Part shown: piece after piece, positions 36,131 through 45,051 of the stretch
Numbering within the stretch: the first letter of the stretch is position 1
How the letters are laid out: each line of letters opens with the position of its first letter
Source: Desulfobacterium sp.
GTDB taxonomy: Bacteria; Desulfobacterota; Desulfobacteria; Desulfobacterales; Desulfobacteraceae
Length of the DNA: 64,000 bases
Assembly (NCBI GenBank): GCA_016342325.1
Contig: JAEINR010000013.1
Span: forward strand, 37,572-101,571
Direction of reading: 5' to 3'
The notes under the pieces: generated by a model
The model's input: the letters and a program-made list of their open reading frames with translations, nothing else
Databases searched by the model: none
Told to the model about the DNA's origin: nothing
Position numbers and translations under genes: made by a program

Positions 36131-36224
36131 GACTGGGGGAGTCGACGGTAATCGGCTGAGAGGAGACTTGAAGGTCTTGACCCCTGGAACCTGATCCAGG
36201 TAATGCTGGCGCAGGGAAGCCTAT
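36131..36224 (+). ncRNA. TPP riboswitch (THI element)
   Basis: Conserved blocks in order: GGGGGAGTCG, CTGAGA, ACCCCTGGAACCTGATCC, and GGTAATGCTGGCGCAGGGA. It lies 87 bases upstream of the thiZ start. Binding of thiamine pyrophosphate would turn off the thiZXY-thiM-thiE-thiD operon. No strong terminator hairpin is visible after it, so control may be at translation start. Confidence 0.95.
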
Positions 36225-36310
36225 TGATGATAGTACTCCTCCTTATCTTGTGTGCATTCCCTGGAACCAACAGCCTGAACGTTGTGTAAAATATAACCGG
36301 GGAAGGGTGT

Positions 36311-37040
<730 letters not shown>

Positions 37041-37057
<17 letters not shown>

Positions 37058-37793
37058 CCTTATTTCCCTGGCCGTGGCAGGTGTCATCCTCTGCCTGTGG
37101 GAGGGGGGATGCCGTTTCTTTGGCGTGCCCGGCTTTATCCTGCCCACGCCCTCGGTCATTGTTGTTACTGCTGTTATGAAAGCGCCCCTGATCGCGCCCC
37201 ATGCCGCTGTTACCTTTCTTGAGATCGTCCTGGGCATCGCCCTTGCCTTGGCGGTCGCCGTTCCCCTTGCCATGGCCATGTTTGCCATGCCCGCCCTGGA
37301 GCGCGCCCTGGCCCCGTTTCTTGTGGCGTCCCAGGCCGTTCCGGTGTTTGCCCTGGCTCCCCTGTTGGTGGTTTGGCTGGGGTATGGCATTGCAAGCAAG
37401 GTGTTCATGGCCGGGGTGATCATCTTTTTTCCCATCCTTGTGAGTCTGTTGGAAGGATTCAAGAGCTGCAACCGGGATTTTCAAACCCTGTTTCGCCTCA
37501 TGGGCGGGGGATTCTGGAAAACCATGACCTTGCTCTACTGGCCCTGGGCCATGCCCCATTTTTTTGCAGGCCTTAAGGTGGGGGTCACTGTGGCGACCAT
37601 CGGGGCGGTGATCGGAGAGTGGGTGGGCGCACAGCAGGGGCTGGGGTATCTCATGATCCAGTCCAATGCAAGACTTAAGGTGGATCTCGTATTTGCCGCC
37701 ATCCTATGGCTTTCCATCATGGGGCTCCTGTTGTGGGGCTTTGTCGGAAGGCTTGAGAAGCGGGTGGTGACCTGGAAAAATAATCCAATGTAG
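37041..37793 (+). CDS. thiX: ABC transporter permease, pyrimidine precursor of thiamine
   Basis: Permease of 250 residues with about six helices and the EAA loop EGFKSCNRDFQTLFRLMGGGFWKTM followed by WPWAMPHFFAGLKVGVTVATIGAVIGEWVG. Same architecture as SsuC/ThiX permeases. Substrate from operon context. Confidence 0.88.
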
Positions 37794-37828
37794 GTGCCGT
37801 TGGCACCGTTTAAAAAAGAGGCGTTTTA

Positions 37829-38779
37829 ATGAAAAAAATCTTGTTTGTTTTTGCTGTTTTGGTTGTCTTTGTTTTCGCACCCGGGGTCCAGGCGGCCGAG
37901 GGACAGAAACTGGACCTCATGCTTGACTGGTTTCCCAATATCGACCATCTTCCCGTTTATGTTGCAAAGGCAAATGGTTATTTTGAGAAAAACGGTGTGG
38001 ATGTCAATATCATGAGCCCCTCGGAGACCTCGGACGGACTCAAGCTTGCCGCCGCAGGCACCGTGGATCTTGCCGTTTCCTACGAGCCCCAGACCATCAT
38101 TGCCGCATCCCAGGGCCTTGATCTGAAGGTGGTGGGGCACCTGGTGGACCATCCCCTGACCACCCTGATGTTCCTTGAGGGAAAGGGCATTTCCACCCCT
38201 TCCGATCTTGAGGGCAAGACCATCGGCTATACCGTGCCCGGGCTCATGGATGGGCTTTTGGCCGCATTTGCTTCCCTTAATAATGTGAAAGAGTACACCC
38301 CGGTGAACGTGGGCTTTACGATTCTTCCCGCCCTTGCCAGCGGCAAGGTGGATGCCGTGATGGGCCCGTTCAAGACCTACGAGACCGTGGCCATGGCCCA
38401 GCATGGGTACACGTCAGGCTATTTTGAGCTTGAGCACCACGGCATCCCTGATTACGAGGAGTTGATTTTCGTGTGCGGCAAAAAGGTGCTGGCCGACACG
38501 TCCAAAGCAAAAGCGGTCCATGGCTTTGTCCGGGCCATTGAGCAGGCCATGGATTACACCGGGAACCATCCTGCCGAGGCCCTTAAAATCTACCTTGGCC
38601 AGGTACCGGAGGCGGATACGGCAACCGAGACCCAGGCCTTTGAGCTGACCCGGCCCTATTATGCTGCAACACGGGTGACAGATGCGGCAAAGTGGCAGAC
38701 GTTTGCCGATTTTGCCCTTGCCCACAACCTCATTGAGAAACCGGTGGATGTCAACACGATCATCCACACCTGGAAATAA
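37829..38779 (+). CDS. thiY: Thiamine-precursor substrate-binding protein (NMT1/THI5-like)
   Basis: Protein of 316 residues with a signal peptide (MKKILFVFAVLVVFVFAPGVQA). The family region LDLMLDWFPNIDHLPVYVAKANGYF, then SPSETSDGLKLAAAGTVDLAVSYEPQ and FTILPALASGKVDAVMGP fit ThiY, which binds formyl-aminomethylpyrimidine. Directly between thiX and thiM under TPP control. It salvages the pyrimidine part. Confidence 0.92.
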   Translation: MKKILFVFAVLVVFVFAPGVQAAEGQKLDLMLDWFPNIDHLPVYVAKANGYFEKNGVDVNIMSPSETSDGLKLAAAGTVDLAVSYEPQTIIAASQGLDLKVVGHLVDHPLTTLMFLEGKGISTPSDLEGKTIGYTVPGLMDGLLAAFASLNNVKEYTPVNVGFTILPALASGKVDAVMGPFKTYETVAMAQHGYTSGYFELEHHGIPDYEELIFVCGKKVLADTSKAKAVHGFVRAIEQAMDYTGNHPAEALKIYLGQVPEADTATETQAFELTRPYYAATRVTDAAKWQTFADFALAHNLIEKPVDVNTIIHTWK

Positions 38780-38792
38780 TAAGGAGACGACC

Positions 38793-39590
38793 ATGAACAT
38801 TACTCCTGAAACCATATGGGAGGACGTAAGGGCGATCAGGGAGCAGGCACCCCTTGTGCACAACATCACCAACTACGTTGTCATGAACACCACGGCCAAC
38901 GCCCTTCTGGCCCTTGGGGCCTCCCCGGTGATGGCCCATGCCCGGGCGGAAGTGGAAGAGATGGCCGGCATCTCCTCGGCCCTGGTGATCAACATCGGCA
39001 CCCTGAGTGACCCTTGGATTTCATCCATGAACCTGGCCGCCCAAAAGGCTGATTCCTGCAATATTCCCATCATCATCGATCCTGTGGGGGCAGGGGCCAC
39101 CCAATACAGAACCACGACGGCGACCACCTTTATCCAAGCGTTTTTCCCTGAAATCATCCGGGGCAATGGCTCGGAGATCATGGCCCTTTGCCAGGACGGG
39201 GTCGCCACCAAGGGGGTTGACAGCACCAGCGAATCAAGTCTTGCCCTTGATTCGGCCAAACATTTGAACCGGACCACGGACAGCGTGGTTTGCATCACAG
39301 GCGAAACCGATTATGTTGTTGACAAAACAGGGGTTATTGCCATAAAAAATGGTCATCCCATGATGCCGAGGGTGACGGGACTCGGATGCACGGCTTCGGC
39401 CTTGTGCGGCGCCTTTGCCGCCGTGAATTCCCGGTATGCCACGGCCGTTGCCCATGCCATGGCAGTCATGGGCATTGCAGGCGAGATCGCAGCCGAAACA
39501 GCCAAGGGACCCGGAAGTCTTCAGACCGGGTTTATCGATGCCCTGTATTGCCTGACCCGGGATGATATTGAACGCTATTTTAGGGAGTAA
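38793..39590 (+). CDS. thiM: Hydroxyethylthiazole kinase
   Basis: Salvages thiazole alcohol by phosphorylation. Protein of 265 residues with NITNYVVMNTTANALLALGASPVM, PIIIDPVGAGAT, ITGETDYV and the anion-hole MPRVTGLGCTASALCGAF with catalytic Cys. ATG 38793 follows AAGGAG by six bases; the frame extends upstream into thiY without homology. Located between thiY and thiE. Confidence 0.95.
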   Translation: MNITPETIWEDVRAIREQAPLVHNITNYVVMNTTANALLALGASPVMAHARAEVEEMAGISSALVINIGTLSDPWISSMNLAAQKADSCNIPIIIDPVGAGATQYRTTTATTFIQAFFPEIIRGNGSEIMALCQDGVATKGVDSTSESSLALDSAKHLNRTTDSVVCITGETDYVVDKTGVIAIKNGHPMMPRVTGLGCTASALCGAFAAVNSRYATAVAHAMAVMGIAGEIAAETAKGPGSLQTGFIDALYCLTRDDIERYFRE

Positions 39591-39597
39591 ACCATAG

Positions 39598-40227
39598 ATG
39601 AAAGGTATTTACCTTGTAACGGATTCCGGCCTCTGCAGGGAGAAAACCCTTGAGTTCACCGTTACCGAGGCCCTTCGCGCAGGCGTTTGTTGTGTTCAGC
39701 TCAGGGAAAAAAACAGCACCACCCGGGGGTTTGTTGAAACAGCCCTAAGGGTCAAGGCATCCATGGCAGACGTTGATGTTCCGCTGATCATCAACGACCG
39801 CATTGACGTGGCCCTGGCCTGTGGGGCAGACGGTGTCCATATCGGCCAGGACGATATGCCAGCTGTTCTTGCGCGTAAGCTTTTGGGACCGGATAAGATC
39901 ATTGGTCTCTCGGTGGAGAGCTGGGAAGACGTTGAAGCGGCCCAGGAACTGGATGTGGATTACCTGGGGGTGAGTCCGGTGTTTCCCACCCCTACCAAAA
40001 CAGATACGAAAACCGTGTGGGGCCTTGAAGGTCTCGCCAGGATACGCGCATTTTCGCGCCATCCCCTGGTTGCCATCGGTGGGCTTGATGCCGCCAATGC
40101 CAGGGACGTGATCCGGGCCGGAGCGGATTCCATTGCCGTGGTCTCGGCCATCTGCGGGACAGCGGATCCCTATGGAGCAGCACAGATACTTTGCGAAACA
40201 GTAAATTTTAACCTGGACAAACCATAA
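39598..40227 (+). CDS. thiE: Thiamine-phosphate synthase (copy 1)
   Basis: Joins HMP-PP and thiazole phosphate. Protein of 209 residues with VQLREKNST, NDRIDVALACGADGVHIGQDDMP, IIGLSVESWEDV, DYLGVSPVFPTPTKTD and PLVAIGGLDAANA. The last residues (NLDKP) and stop are encoded by the start of a dispersed repeat, whose AACCTGGACAAACC overlaps the gene's end. A second thiE lies in the other operon. Confidence 0.93.
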   Translation: MKGIYLVTDSGLCREKTLEFTVTEALRAGVCCVQLREKNSTTRGFVETALRVKASMADVDVPLIINDRIDVALACGADGVHIGQDDMPAVLARKLLGPDKIIGLSVESWEDVEAAQELDVDYLGVSPVFPTPTKTDTKTVWGLEGLARIRAFSRHPLVAIGGLDAANARDVIRAGADSIAVVSAICGTADPYGAAQILCETVNFNLDKP

Positions 40228-40286
40228 CCCAAAAGATTTCTGAATTTCTTGCCAAAATAACCCGAAAATAAGAGTAATAAGCTAAT
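40209..40286 (+). repeat. Dispersed intergenic repeat, copy E
   Basis: AACCTGGACAAACCATAACC, TTTCTGAATTTCTTGCC, AAAATAACCCGAAAATAAG, AGTAATAAGC. It begins inside the 3' end of thiE and fills the gap to thiD. Confidence 0.88.
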
Positions 40287-40307
40287 TATCAAAGAGGAGA
40301 ACAGGGA

Positions 40308-41111
40308 ATGAAAACATACCATCGGGCATTGACCATTGCAGGTTCGGACAGCGGCGGCGGCGCCGGGATACAGGCGGATCTCAAGACCTTTTCAGCCCTG
40401 GGATGCTACGGCATGTCGGTGATTACGGCCCTGACAGCCCAGAACACCGTTGCCGTAACAGGCATCCATCCGGTACCGCCCGGGTTCATCGCCACCCAGA
40501 TGGATGCCGTGCTCGAGGATATCGGCGTCGATGCCGTCAAGATCGGTATGCTCCACTCTCCGGAGGTGATCGAGGCGGTTGCGGACCGTTTGAACCACCA
40601 CCAATGCCGCCACGTGGTCCTCGATCCCGTGATGATCGCAAAGAGCGGGGACAAGCTTCTCCAGGACGATGCCATTGCCGCTTTAAAGGAAAAACTCCTT
40701 CCCCTTGCCCGGATCATCACCCCGAATCTTCCGGAGGCGTCGGTGCTCCTGGGAAGAGAGATCTCCACTGTGGAGGATATGCCCCAGGCCTGCCGGGACC
40801 TTGCCGAGCTCGGGTGCAGGACCGTCCTTTTAAAGGGGGGCCACCTGAACGGAACCGAATGCAAGGACCTTCTTTATCTCGGAGAGAGCGATCTCACCGT
40901 GACCTTTGATGGTGAACGGGTCGATACCCCCAACTCCCACGGCACCGGCTGCACCCTGTCATCGGCCATTGCCGCCAACATTGCCAAGGGCCACGGCATC
41001 GCATCCGCAGTCAAGCAGGCCAAGCTGTTTCTCACCCAGGCCCTTGTTGCCGGTGCCAAGTTCAAGCTCGGCAATGGCCATGGTCCTGTTTATTGGTGGG
41101 GTCAGGCCTAG
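40308..41111 (+). CDS. thiD: Hydroxymethylpyrimidine/phosphomethylpyrimidine kinase
   Basis: Two-step kinase of HMP. Protein of 267 residues: ALTIAGSDSGGGAGIQADLKTF, GCYGMSVITALTAQNT, VVLDPVMIAKSG, ITPNLPEA, LLKGGHL and NSHGTGCTLSSAIAANIA. Length is normal. Its last residues WGQA and the TAG stop come from the left end of the RAYT element (GGGGTCAGGCCTAG), so the insertion reshaped the very C-terminus. GAGGAGA precedes ATG 40308. Confidence 0.95.
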   Translation: MKTYHRALTIAGSDSGGGAGIQADLKTFSALGCYGMSVITALTAQNTVAVTGIHPVPPGFIATQMDAVLEDIGVDAVKIGMLHSPEVIEAVADRLNHHQCRHVVLDPVMIAKSGDKLLQDDAIAALKEKLLPLARIITPNLPEASVLLGREISTVEDMPQACRDLAELGCRTVLLKGGHLNGTECKDLLYLGESDLTVTFDGERVDTPNSHGTGCTLSSAIAANIAKGHGIASAVKQAKLFLTQALVAGAKFKLGNGHGPVYWWGQA

Positions 41112-41215
41112 CTTATTGTCGTTATTTTCGTGCTGTTGGGGTCAGGCTTAGCTTATTGTCGTTATTGCGCTTCGATGAGGTCGACGTGAACTCAATTTGC
41201 TTCGCTCGCTTCGAG

Positions 41216-41287
41216 GGGGTCAGGCTTAGCTTATTGCTTGATTTTTTGTAATCCAAAAGAAATAGACAATAAGCTAAGCCTGACCCC
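41216..41287. repeat. Left REPIN of the RAYT element
   Basis: Direct REP (41216-41236), 30-base spacer (CTTGATTTTTTGTAATCC...), inverted REP (41267-41287). The transposase stop codon (41274-41276) lies in the inverted unit. Confidence 0.9.
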
Positions 41288-42230
41288 GTTTGTCCTGCAT
41301 TTTTGTGATTAGTTTCTCAATCCTTGCCAGTAAGACCATGTCCCTCTTCATCCTATTGCGTAAATTTTTAACTTGTCTGCTCATGGTCGGCACTTCCCGT
41401 TCAAAGTAGCGGGCCAGGTCTGCAAGGGTCTGCTGGGAGTGATCTAATGCAAGGAGGGTAATGATGGCGCGTGCTTTTGTGATGCTTCTGCTGCGGCTGG
41501 CGGTTGTCAGTTCCCAGGTAGCAATCCCTTGTTCTTTTGCAACCAGGTCGGCTATCTCTTCAATTGTTCTATTGGAGCCGGCAGGCTGGTCTGATTTTTC
41601 CATGGTTTTGTGGGTACGATTATCTCTATCCAGGATTCGTCCTTCTGTGGTGCCCTTCCTCAATTGTGCTTGACGATCCGTATCAATCGGCTGGCCCATG
41701 AAAGTGAGATAACTGGCCTGGGCATTCTCTTCTGTTCCCCCAAATTGTTTTAGGGCCAAATCGATGGAGAGCCAGGGAGGCGCCCTTTGGCAGTTAAGGT
41801 AGGCCCCATGACTGCTGGCTTTATAATCAAGCGGATCGGTCACTAATTTTGCACGCACCGGATTGAGGTGGATGTATCGGATCAGTTCGAGGAGGTATTC
41901 ATTGTTCTCTATCAATATAGCTTTGTAGCGTCCCTGGAAGAGATGGCCAACCCGATCATGACGATGGTTGAACCATTGGGTGTAGCGCTGTGACAGGATC
42001 TGCATCATTTTTGAAAGCGGGGTGTTCGGGGCCTGCAACGCCATGTGGACATGGTTGTTCATCCAGCAAAAGGCGTATAGGCGGTGGCTGTGCTCTTCCA
42101 GTCCCTGGGCAAGGATATGTTCGAAATATCTAATCTCGTCCCTGCCATGAAAAATTGGCTGTTTTGCATTGCCCCGGAGTATCAGGTGATAAAATGCGCC
42201 AGGGTAGTGGATACGAGGTTTTCTTGACAT
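41274..42230 (-). CDS. REP-associated tyrosine transposase (RAYT) with DnaA-like C-terminal helix domain
   Basis: Protein of 318 residues. The Y1 HUH nuclease domain has FYHLILRGNAKQPIF, the metal motif WMNNHVHMAL (His60, His62), HLFQGRYKAILIE and the catalytic Tyr region YLLELIRYIHLNPVRAKLV. The C-terminal 80 residues (SITKARAIITLLALDHSQQTLADLARYF) resemble the DnaA C-terminal DNA-binding domain, known in one RAYT group. It ends in RGQA-stop supplied by the REP. RAYTs cut and move REP sequences; these flank the gene here. ATG 42230 follows GGAGGTATCC on its strand. Confidence 0.92.
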   Translation of the reverse strand: MSRKPRIHYPGAFYHLILRGNAKQPIFHGRDEIRYFEHILAQGLEEHSHRLYAFCWMNNHVHMALQAPNTPLSKMMQILSQRYTQWFNHRHDRVGHLFQGRYKAILIENNEYLLELIRYIHLNPVRAKLVTDPLDYKASSHGAYLNCQRAPPWLSIDLALKQFGGTEENAQASYLTFMGQPIDTDRQAQLRKGTTEGRILDRDNRTHKTMEKSDQPAGSNRTIEEIADLVAKEQGIATWELTTASRSRSITKARAIITLLALDHSQQTLADLARYFEREVPTMSRQVKNLRNRMKRDMVLLARIEKLITKMQDKRGQA

Positions 42231-42443
42231 GGATACCTCCCTGGAGGAAGGTTGTAATGAAAAATTACAAAAGTTTAAAACATTGGAGATGGTATTGCAA
42301 GTATCATGTGATGGGGGGCACGAAGTTGGGGCTGGCTGGGGGGCTTGGTTTGTTTATTGTTTTTTTGCGCTTCGATGGTTGTTTTGATGGGCTTGGCTTC
42401 GATGGAGGCATGGGTAGGCTGAATTTGCTTCGCTCGCTTCGAG

Positions 42444-42515
42444 GGGGTCAGGCTTAGCTTATTGCTTGATTTCTTGTAATCCAAAAGAAATAGATAATAA
42501 GCTAAGCCTGACCCC
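42444..42515. repeat. Right REPIN of the RAYT element
   Basis: Direct REP (42444-42464), spacer CTTGATTTCTTGTAATCC... , inverted REP (42495-42515, one mismatch). A near copy of the left REPIN, in the same orientation. Confidence 0.9.
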
Positions 42516-42572
42516 GTTTGGCCCTGATCCCGTTGTTTTGTTAAATAACGACAATAAGCTAGGCCTGACCCC

Positions 42573-43853
42573 CTATAGGAGATCCCGGGTGCGTTTTACT
42601 GCGCAGAAATCGCCGCACATGGAGCAGGCTTCCTTTTCTTTGGGTTGGGAGGATTCCCGGTAGGTCCGGGCTTTTTCCGGATCCATGGCAACGCTGAACT
42701 GACCTTCCCAGTCAAGGTCCCTGCGAAATTGCCCCATCTGGTGATCCGGTGCGGCGGCATTGGGGATTCCCTTTGCGATGTCGGCTGCATGGGCGGCGAT
42801 TCGTGTTGCGATCACCCCTTCCTTGACATCGTCAAGTTCAGGCAGGCGAAGGTGTTCCGCCGGGGTTACGTAACAGAGGAAGTCGGCACCATGCATGGCG
42901 GCCATGGCACCGCCGATGGCGGCCGTGATGTGGTCGTATCCCGGGGCGATGTCGGTGACCAGGGGGCCGAGCACATAAAAAGGTGCGTTGTGGCACAGTT
43001 TTTTCTGCATCTTGATGTTCATCTCCACCTCGTTCAGGGGAACATGGCCGGGTCCCTCGATCATCACCTGGACATTCCTTGTCCAGGCGTGTTTGGTGAG
43101 TTCTCCAAGGGTGATGAGTTCTTCGATCTGGGGTGCGTCCGTGGCATCCTTGAGGCAACCGGGTCTCAGCCCGTCTCCAAGGCTCAGGCAGACGTCGTAG
43201 CGTTCACAGATGTCAAGGAGGCGGTCGAAATGCTCATAAAACGGGTTTTCCTTTTCGTTCTTTACCATCCACTCCACCAGGATGGAGCCACCCCGGGAGA
43301 TGACGCCGGTGAGCCTGGGGTTGGTTCGGATACTCTGCACCGCCTTCTGGTTCAGACCCGCGTGGATGGTCAAAAAATCGATGCCGTCCTGGGCGTGGAT
43401 CTCAACGGTTTCAAACCACTCGTCAAGGGTGATGTCCTCAGCCTTTTTTCCCGTGCGGGTCACGGTGTCGTAGATGGGAACCGTGCCCACCATCACCGGC
43501 ATGGCCTTGATGAGTCGTTGCCTGAAGGCCCGGGTATCCCCGACAATGGAGAGATCCATGATGGAGTCAGCCTTGTGTTTGATGGCAAGTTCGGCCTTTC
43601 TCATCTCAGACTCGAAACAGCATTTATCCTCTGAGACCCCGAGATTGACGTTGACCTTGGTGGTGAGCCCCGTGCCAATGCCGATGCCCCGAAGTTTGGT
43701 GTGGTTCCTGTTGGCCGGGATGGCAATCTCTCCCCGGGCAAGTCTTTCTAACAGCTCGGTCTCAGAAATCGCCTCGACAGCCAGTACATCTTTCATCTGG
43801 GGGGTGATGATTCCTTTTCTTGCTGCATCCATCTGTGTCGTATATTTTGTCAT
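42573..43853 (-). CDS. thiC: Phosphomethylpyrimidine synthase, short form
   Basis: Radical SAM enzyme making HMP-P from aminoimidazole ribotide. Protein of 426 residues, the short class without the N-terminal extension of the 600-residue enterobacterial enzyme. Motifs include CFESEMRKAELAIKHKADSIMDLS, TIHAGLNQKAVQ, ERYDVCLSLGDGLRPGC, EGPGHVPL, and MHGADFLCYVTPAEHL. The C-terminal cluster motif is CSMCGDFC (spacing one shorter than the usual CX2CX4C). The related BzaF makes hydroxybenzimidazole; the TPP-riboswitch operon argues for ThiC. Four-base overlap with the next gene. Confidence 0.9.
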   Translation of the reverse strand: MTKYTTQMDAARKGIITPQMKDVLAVEAISETELLERLARGEIAIPANRNHTKLRGIGIGTGLTTKVNVNLGVSEDKCCFESEMRKAELAIKHKADSIMDLSIVGDTRAFRQRLIKAMPVMVGTVPIYDTVTRTGKKAEDITLDEWFETVEIHAQDGIDFLTIHAGLNQKAVQSIRTNPRLTGVISRGGSILVEWMVKNEKENPFYEHFDRLLDICERYDVCLSLGDGLRPGCLKDATDAPQIEELITLGELTKHAWTRNVQVMIEGPGHVPLNEVEMNIKMQKKLCHNAPFYVLGPLVTDIAPGYDHITAAIGGAMAAMHGADFLCYVTPAEHLRLPELDDVKEGVIATRIAAHAADIAKGIPNAAAPDHQMGQFRRDLDWEGQFSVAMDPEKARTYRESSQPKEKEACSMCGDFCAVKRTRDLL

Positions 43854-44491
43854 GCTATGTTTTCCTTATAAATTGTTTGAAGTGCTTGAATGGTTGCCTG
43901 GATATCATCTGCGCCGACGATTTCCGTGACCAGACAGACGGTTCTGGCACCGTGGCTTACCACCTCTCCAAGGTTGTGGCCCTTGATGCCGCCGATGGCC
44001 ACAAAGGGGATGTTGATGTTTGCCACAACATGGTCCAGGTAATCCAATCCCACGGCATCGCAGACATCATCCTTGGTCTGGGTGGTGAAAATCGGGCCCA
44101 CACCAATGTAGTCGGCACCGTCCAGGACAGCCGTTCGGGCCTGGTCCGGGGAGTGGGTGGAGCGGCCGATGATCATGGCGCCCACAAGCTTCCTGAGTTC
44201 CCTGAGGGGGAGGTCGTCCTGGCCCGTGTGGATGCCGTCGGCTTCCACCATCAGGGCCAGGTCGGCATGGTCGTTCACGATGAATGTGACCCCTGCCGCC
44301 CGGGTGATCTTCCGGATGGCAACACACTCCTCGTACATCTTTCCCATGCTCTTTGATGCGGTTTTTTCCCGGTACTGGAGGGTGGTGACGCCGGCTTTTA
44401 CCATCTCGCCCGCCACCTCGACATTGGACCGTCCCCTGGAGAATTTCTCTGCCAGGATTCCGTAGAGTCCCGGGTCTAATATTGGTTTCAT
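43850..44491 (-). CDS. thiE: Thiamine-phosphate synthase (copy 2)
   Basis: Protein of 213 residues with LQYREKTASK, NDHADLALMVEADGIHTGQDDLP, IIGRSTHSPDQA, DYIGVGPIFTTQTKDD and PFVAIGGIKGHN. It is clearly different in sequence from the copy in the other operon (for example QYREK against QLREK), so not a recent duplication. It overlaps thiC and belongs to thiSGHFEC. Confidence 0.92.
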   Translation of the reverse strand: MKPILDPGLYGILAEKFSRGRSNVEVAGEMVKAGVTTLQYREKTASKSMGKMYEECVAIRKITRAAGVTFIVNDHADLALMVEADGIHTGQDDLPLRELRKLVGAMIIGRSTHSPDQARTAVLDGADYIGVGPIFTTQTKDDVCDAVGLDYLDHVVANINIPFVAIGGIKGHNLGEVVSHGARTVCLVTEIVGADDIQATIQALQTIYKENIA

Positions 44492-44510
44492 GAACGCCTC
44501 TTGCTCTTTT

Positions 44511-45044
44511 CTAGGTTGTTTTTAATACGATGCCGGCCATCATGGCGGCCACCACAAGCACCTTGGGGGGAAACAGCGGGTTTTCCGCCTCATCCGTTGA
44601 AAAATCCCCCACAATGGTGCAGTTTCCGATCTGCCTGTGACCAATGGCATCAAGGTTGAAACCGGCAATGCCCGAGGCGGAAACCACCTGCTTTTCTGTC
44701 CGGGCAAAGGTTTCCACCAGCATCTTCTTGCTCTCTTTTCGGTCAAACCCCTCCACGATGATGGTGCAGTCGGAAAAGAGGGAGCAGATGTTTCCTTTGT
44801 CGATCTTCAGGGTCTTGGTTTCGATCTCCACAAGGGGCCGGATCTGTTGGAGATTCTTTTTGAGCATCTCGGTCTTGAGTCCGCCGGTCTGGTGGGCAAA
44901 GTAAAACTGCCGGTTGAGGTTGGATGGCTCCACCCGGTCGAAATCGATCAGCGTCAGCCGTTGTTCCCCGGATCGCACCAGAAGTTCCGCCACCCTTGAT
45001 CCAATGCCGCCGAGCCCGGCAATACCGATTTTTCTCTCCATCAC
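44511..45044 (-). CDS. thiF: ThiS adenylyltransferase, short ThiF
   Basis: Activates the ThiS C-terminus. Protein of 177 residues, the small anaerobe form: nucleotide site GIAGLGGIGSRVAELLVRSG, LIDFDRVEPSNLNRQFYF, and ASGIAGFNLDAIGHRQIGN. It lacks the C-terminal zinc-binding and rhodanese parts of longer ThiF. Follows thiH closely on the minus strand. Confidence 0.92.
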   Translation of the reverse strand: MMERKIGIAGLGGIGSRVAELLVRSGEQRLTLIDFDRVEPSNLNRQFYFAHQTGGLKTEMLKKNLQQIRPLVEIETKTLKIDKGNICSLFSDCTIIVEGFDRKESKKMLVETFARTEKQVVSASGIAGFNLDAIGHRQIGNCTIVGDFSTDEAENPLFPPKVLVVAAMMAGIVLKTT

Positions 45045-45051
45045 CGTCTCC

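Larger units (their letters stand above)
41098..42572. mobile_element. REP/RAYT element with 30-bp terminal inverted repeats
   Basis: Bases 41098-41127 are the exact reverse complement of 42543-42572 (30 of 30). The element carries seven REP units: direct at 41098, 41138, 41216 and 42444; inverted at 41267, 42495 and 42552. Pairs 41216/41267 and 42444/42495 are REPINs with nearly identical 30-base spacers (one difference), giving a roughly 95-base direct repeat that includes a TTTGCTTCGCTCGCTTCGAG segment in front. A RAYT gene lies between. The element is wedged between the ends of two convergent operons, with thiD ending in it and thiC ending beside it. Confidence 0.85.

Noticed and set aside
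41098..41290. Direct REP units as a CRISPR array
   Set aside because: Units are palindromic partners with unequal spacers and a RAYT gene alongside; no cas genes.
42645..43634. Long open frame (329 codons) antisense to thiC
   Set aside because: Shadow of thiC without any domain.
42573..43853. Calling the thiC gene bzaF (benzimidazole synthesis)
   Set aside because: Located in an operon with thiSGHFE behind a TPP riboswitch and not near cobamide genes.
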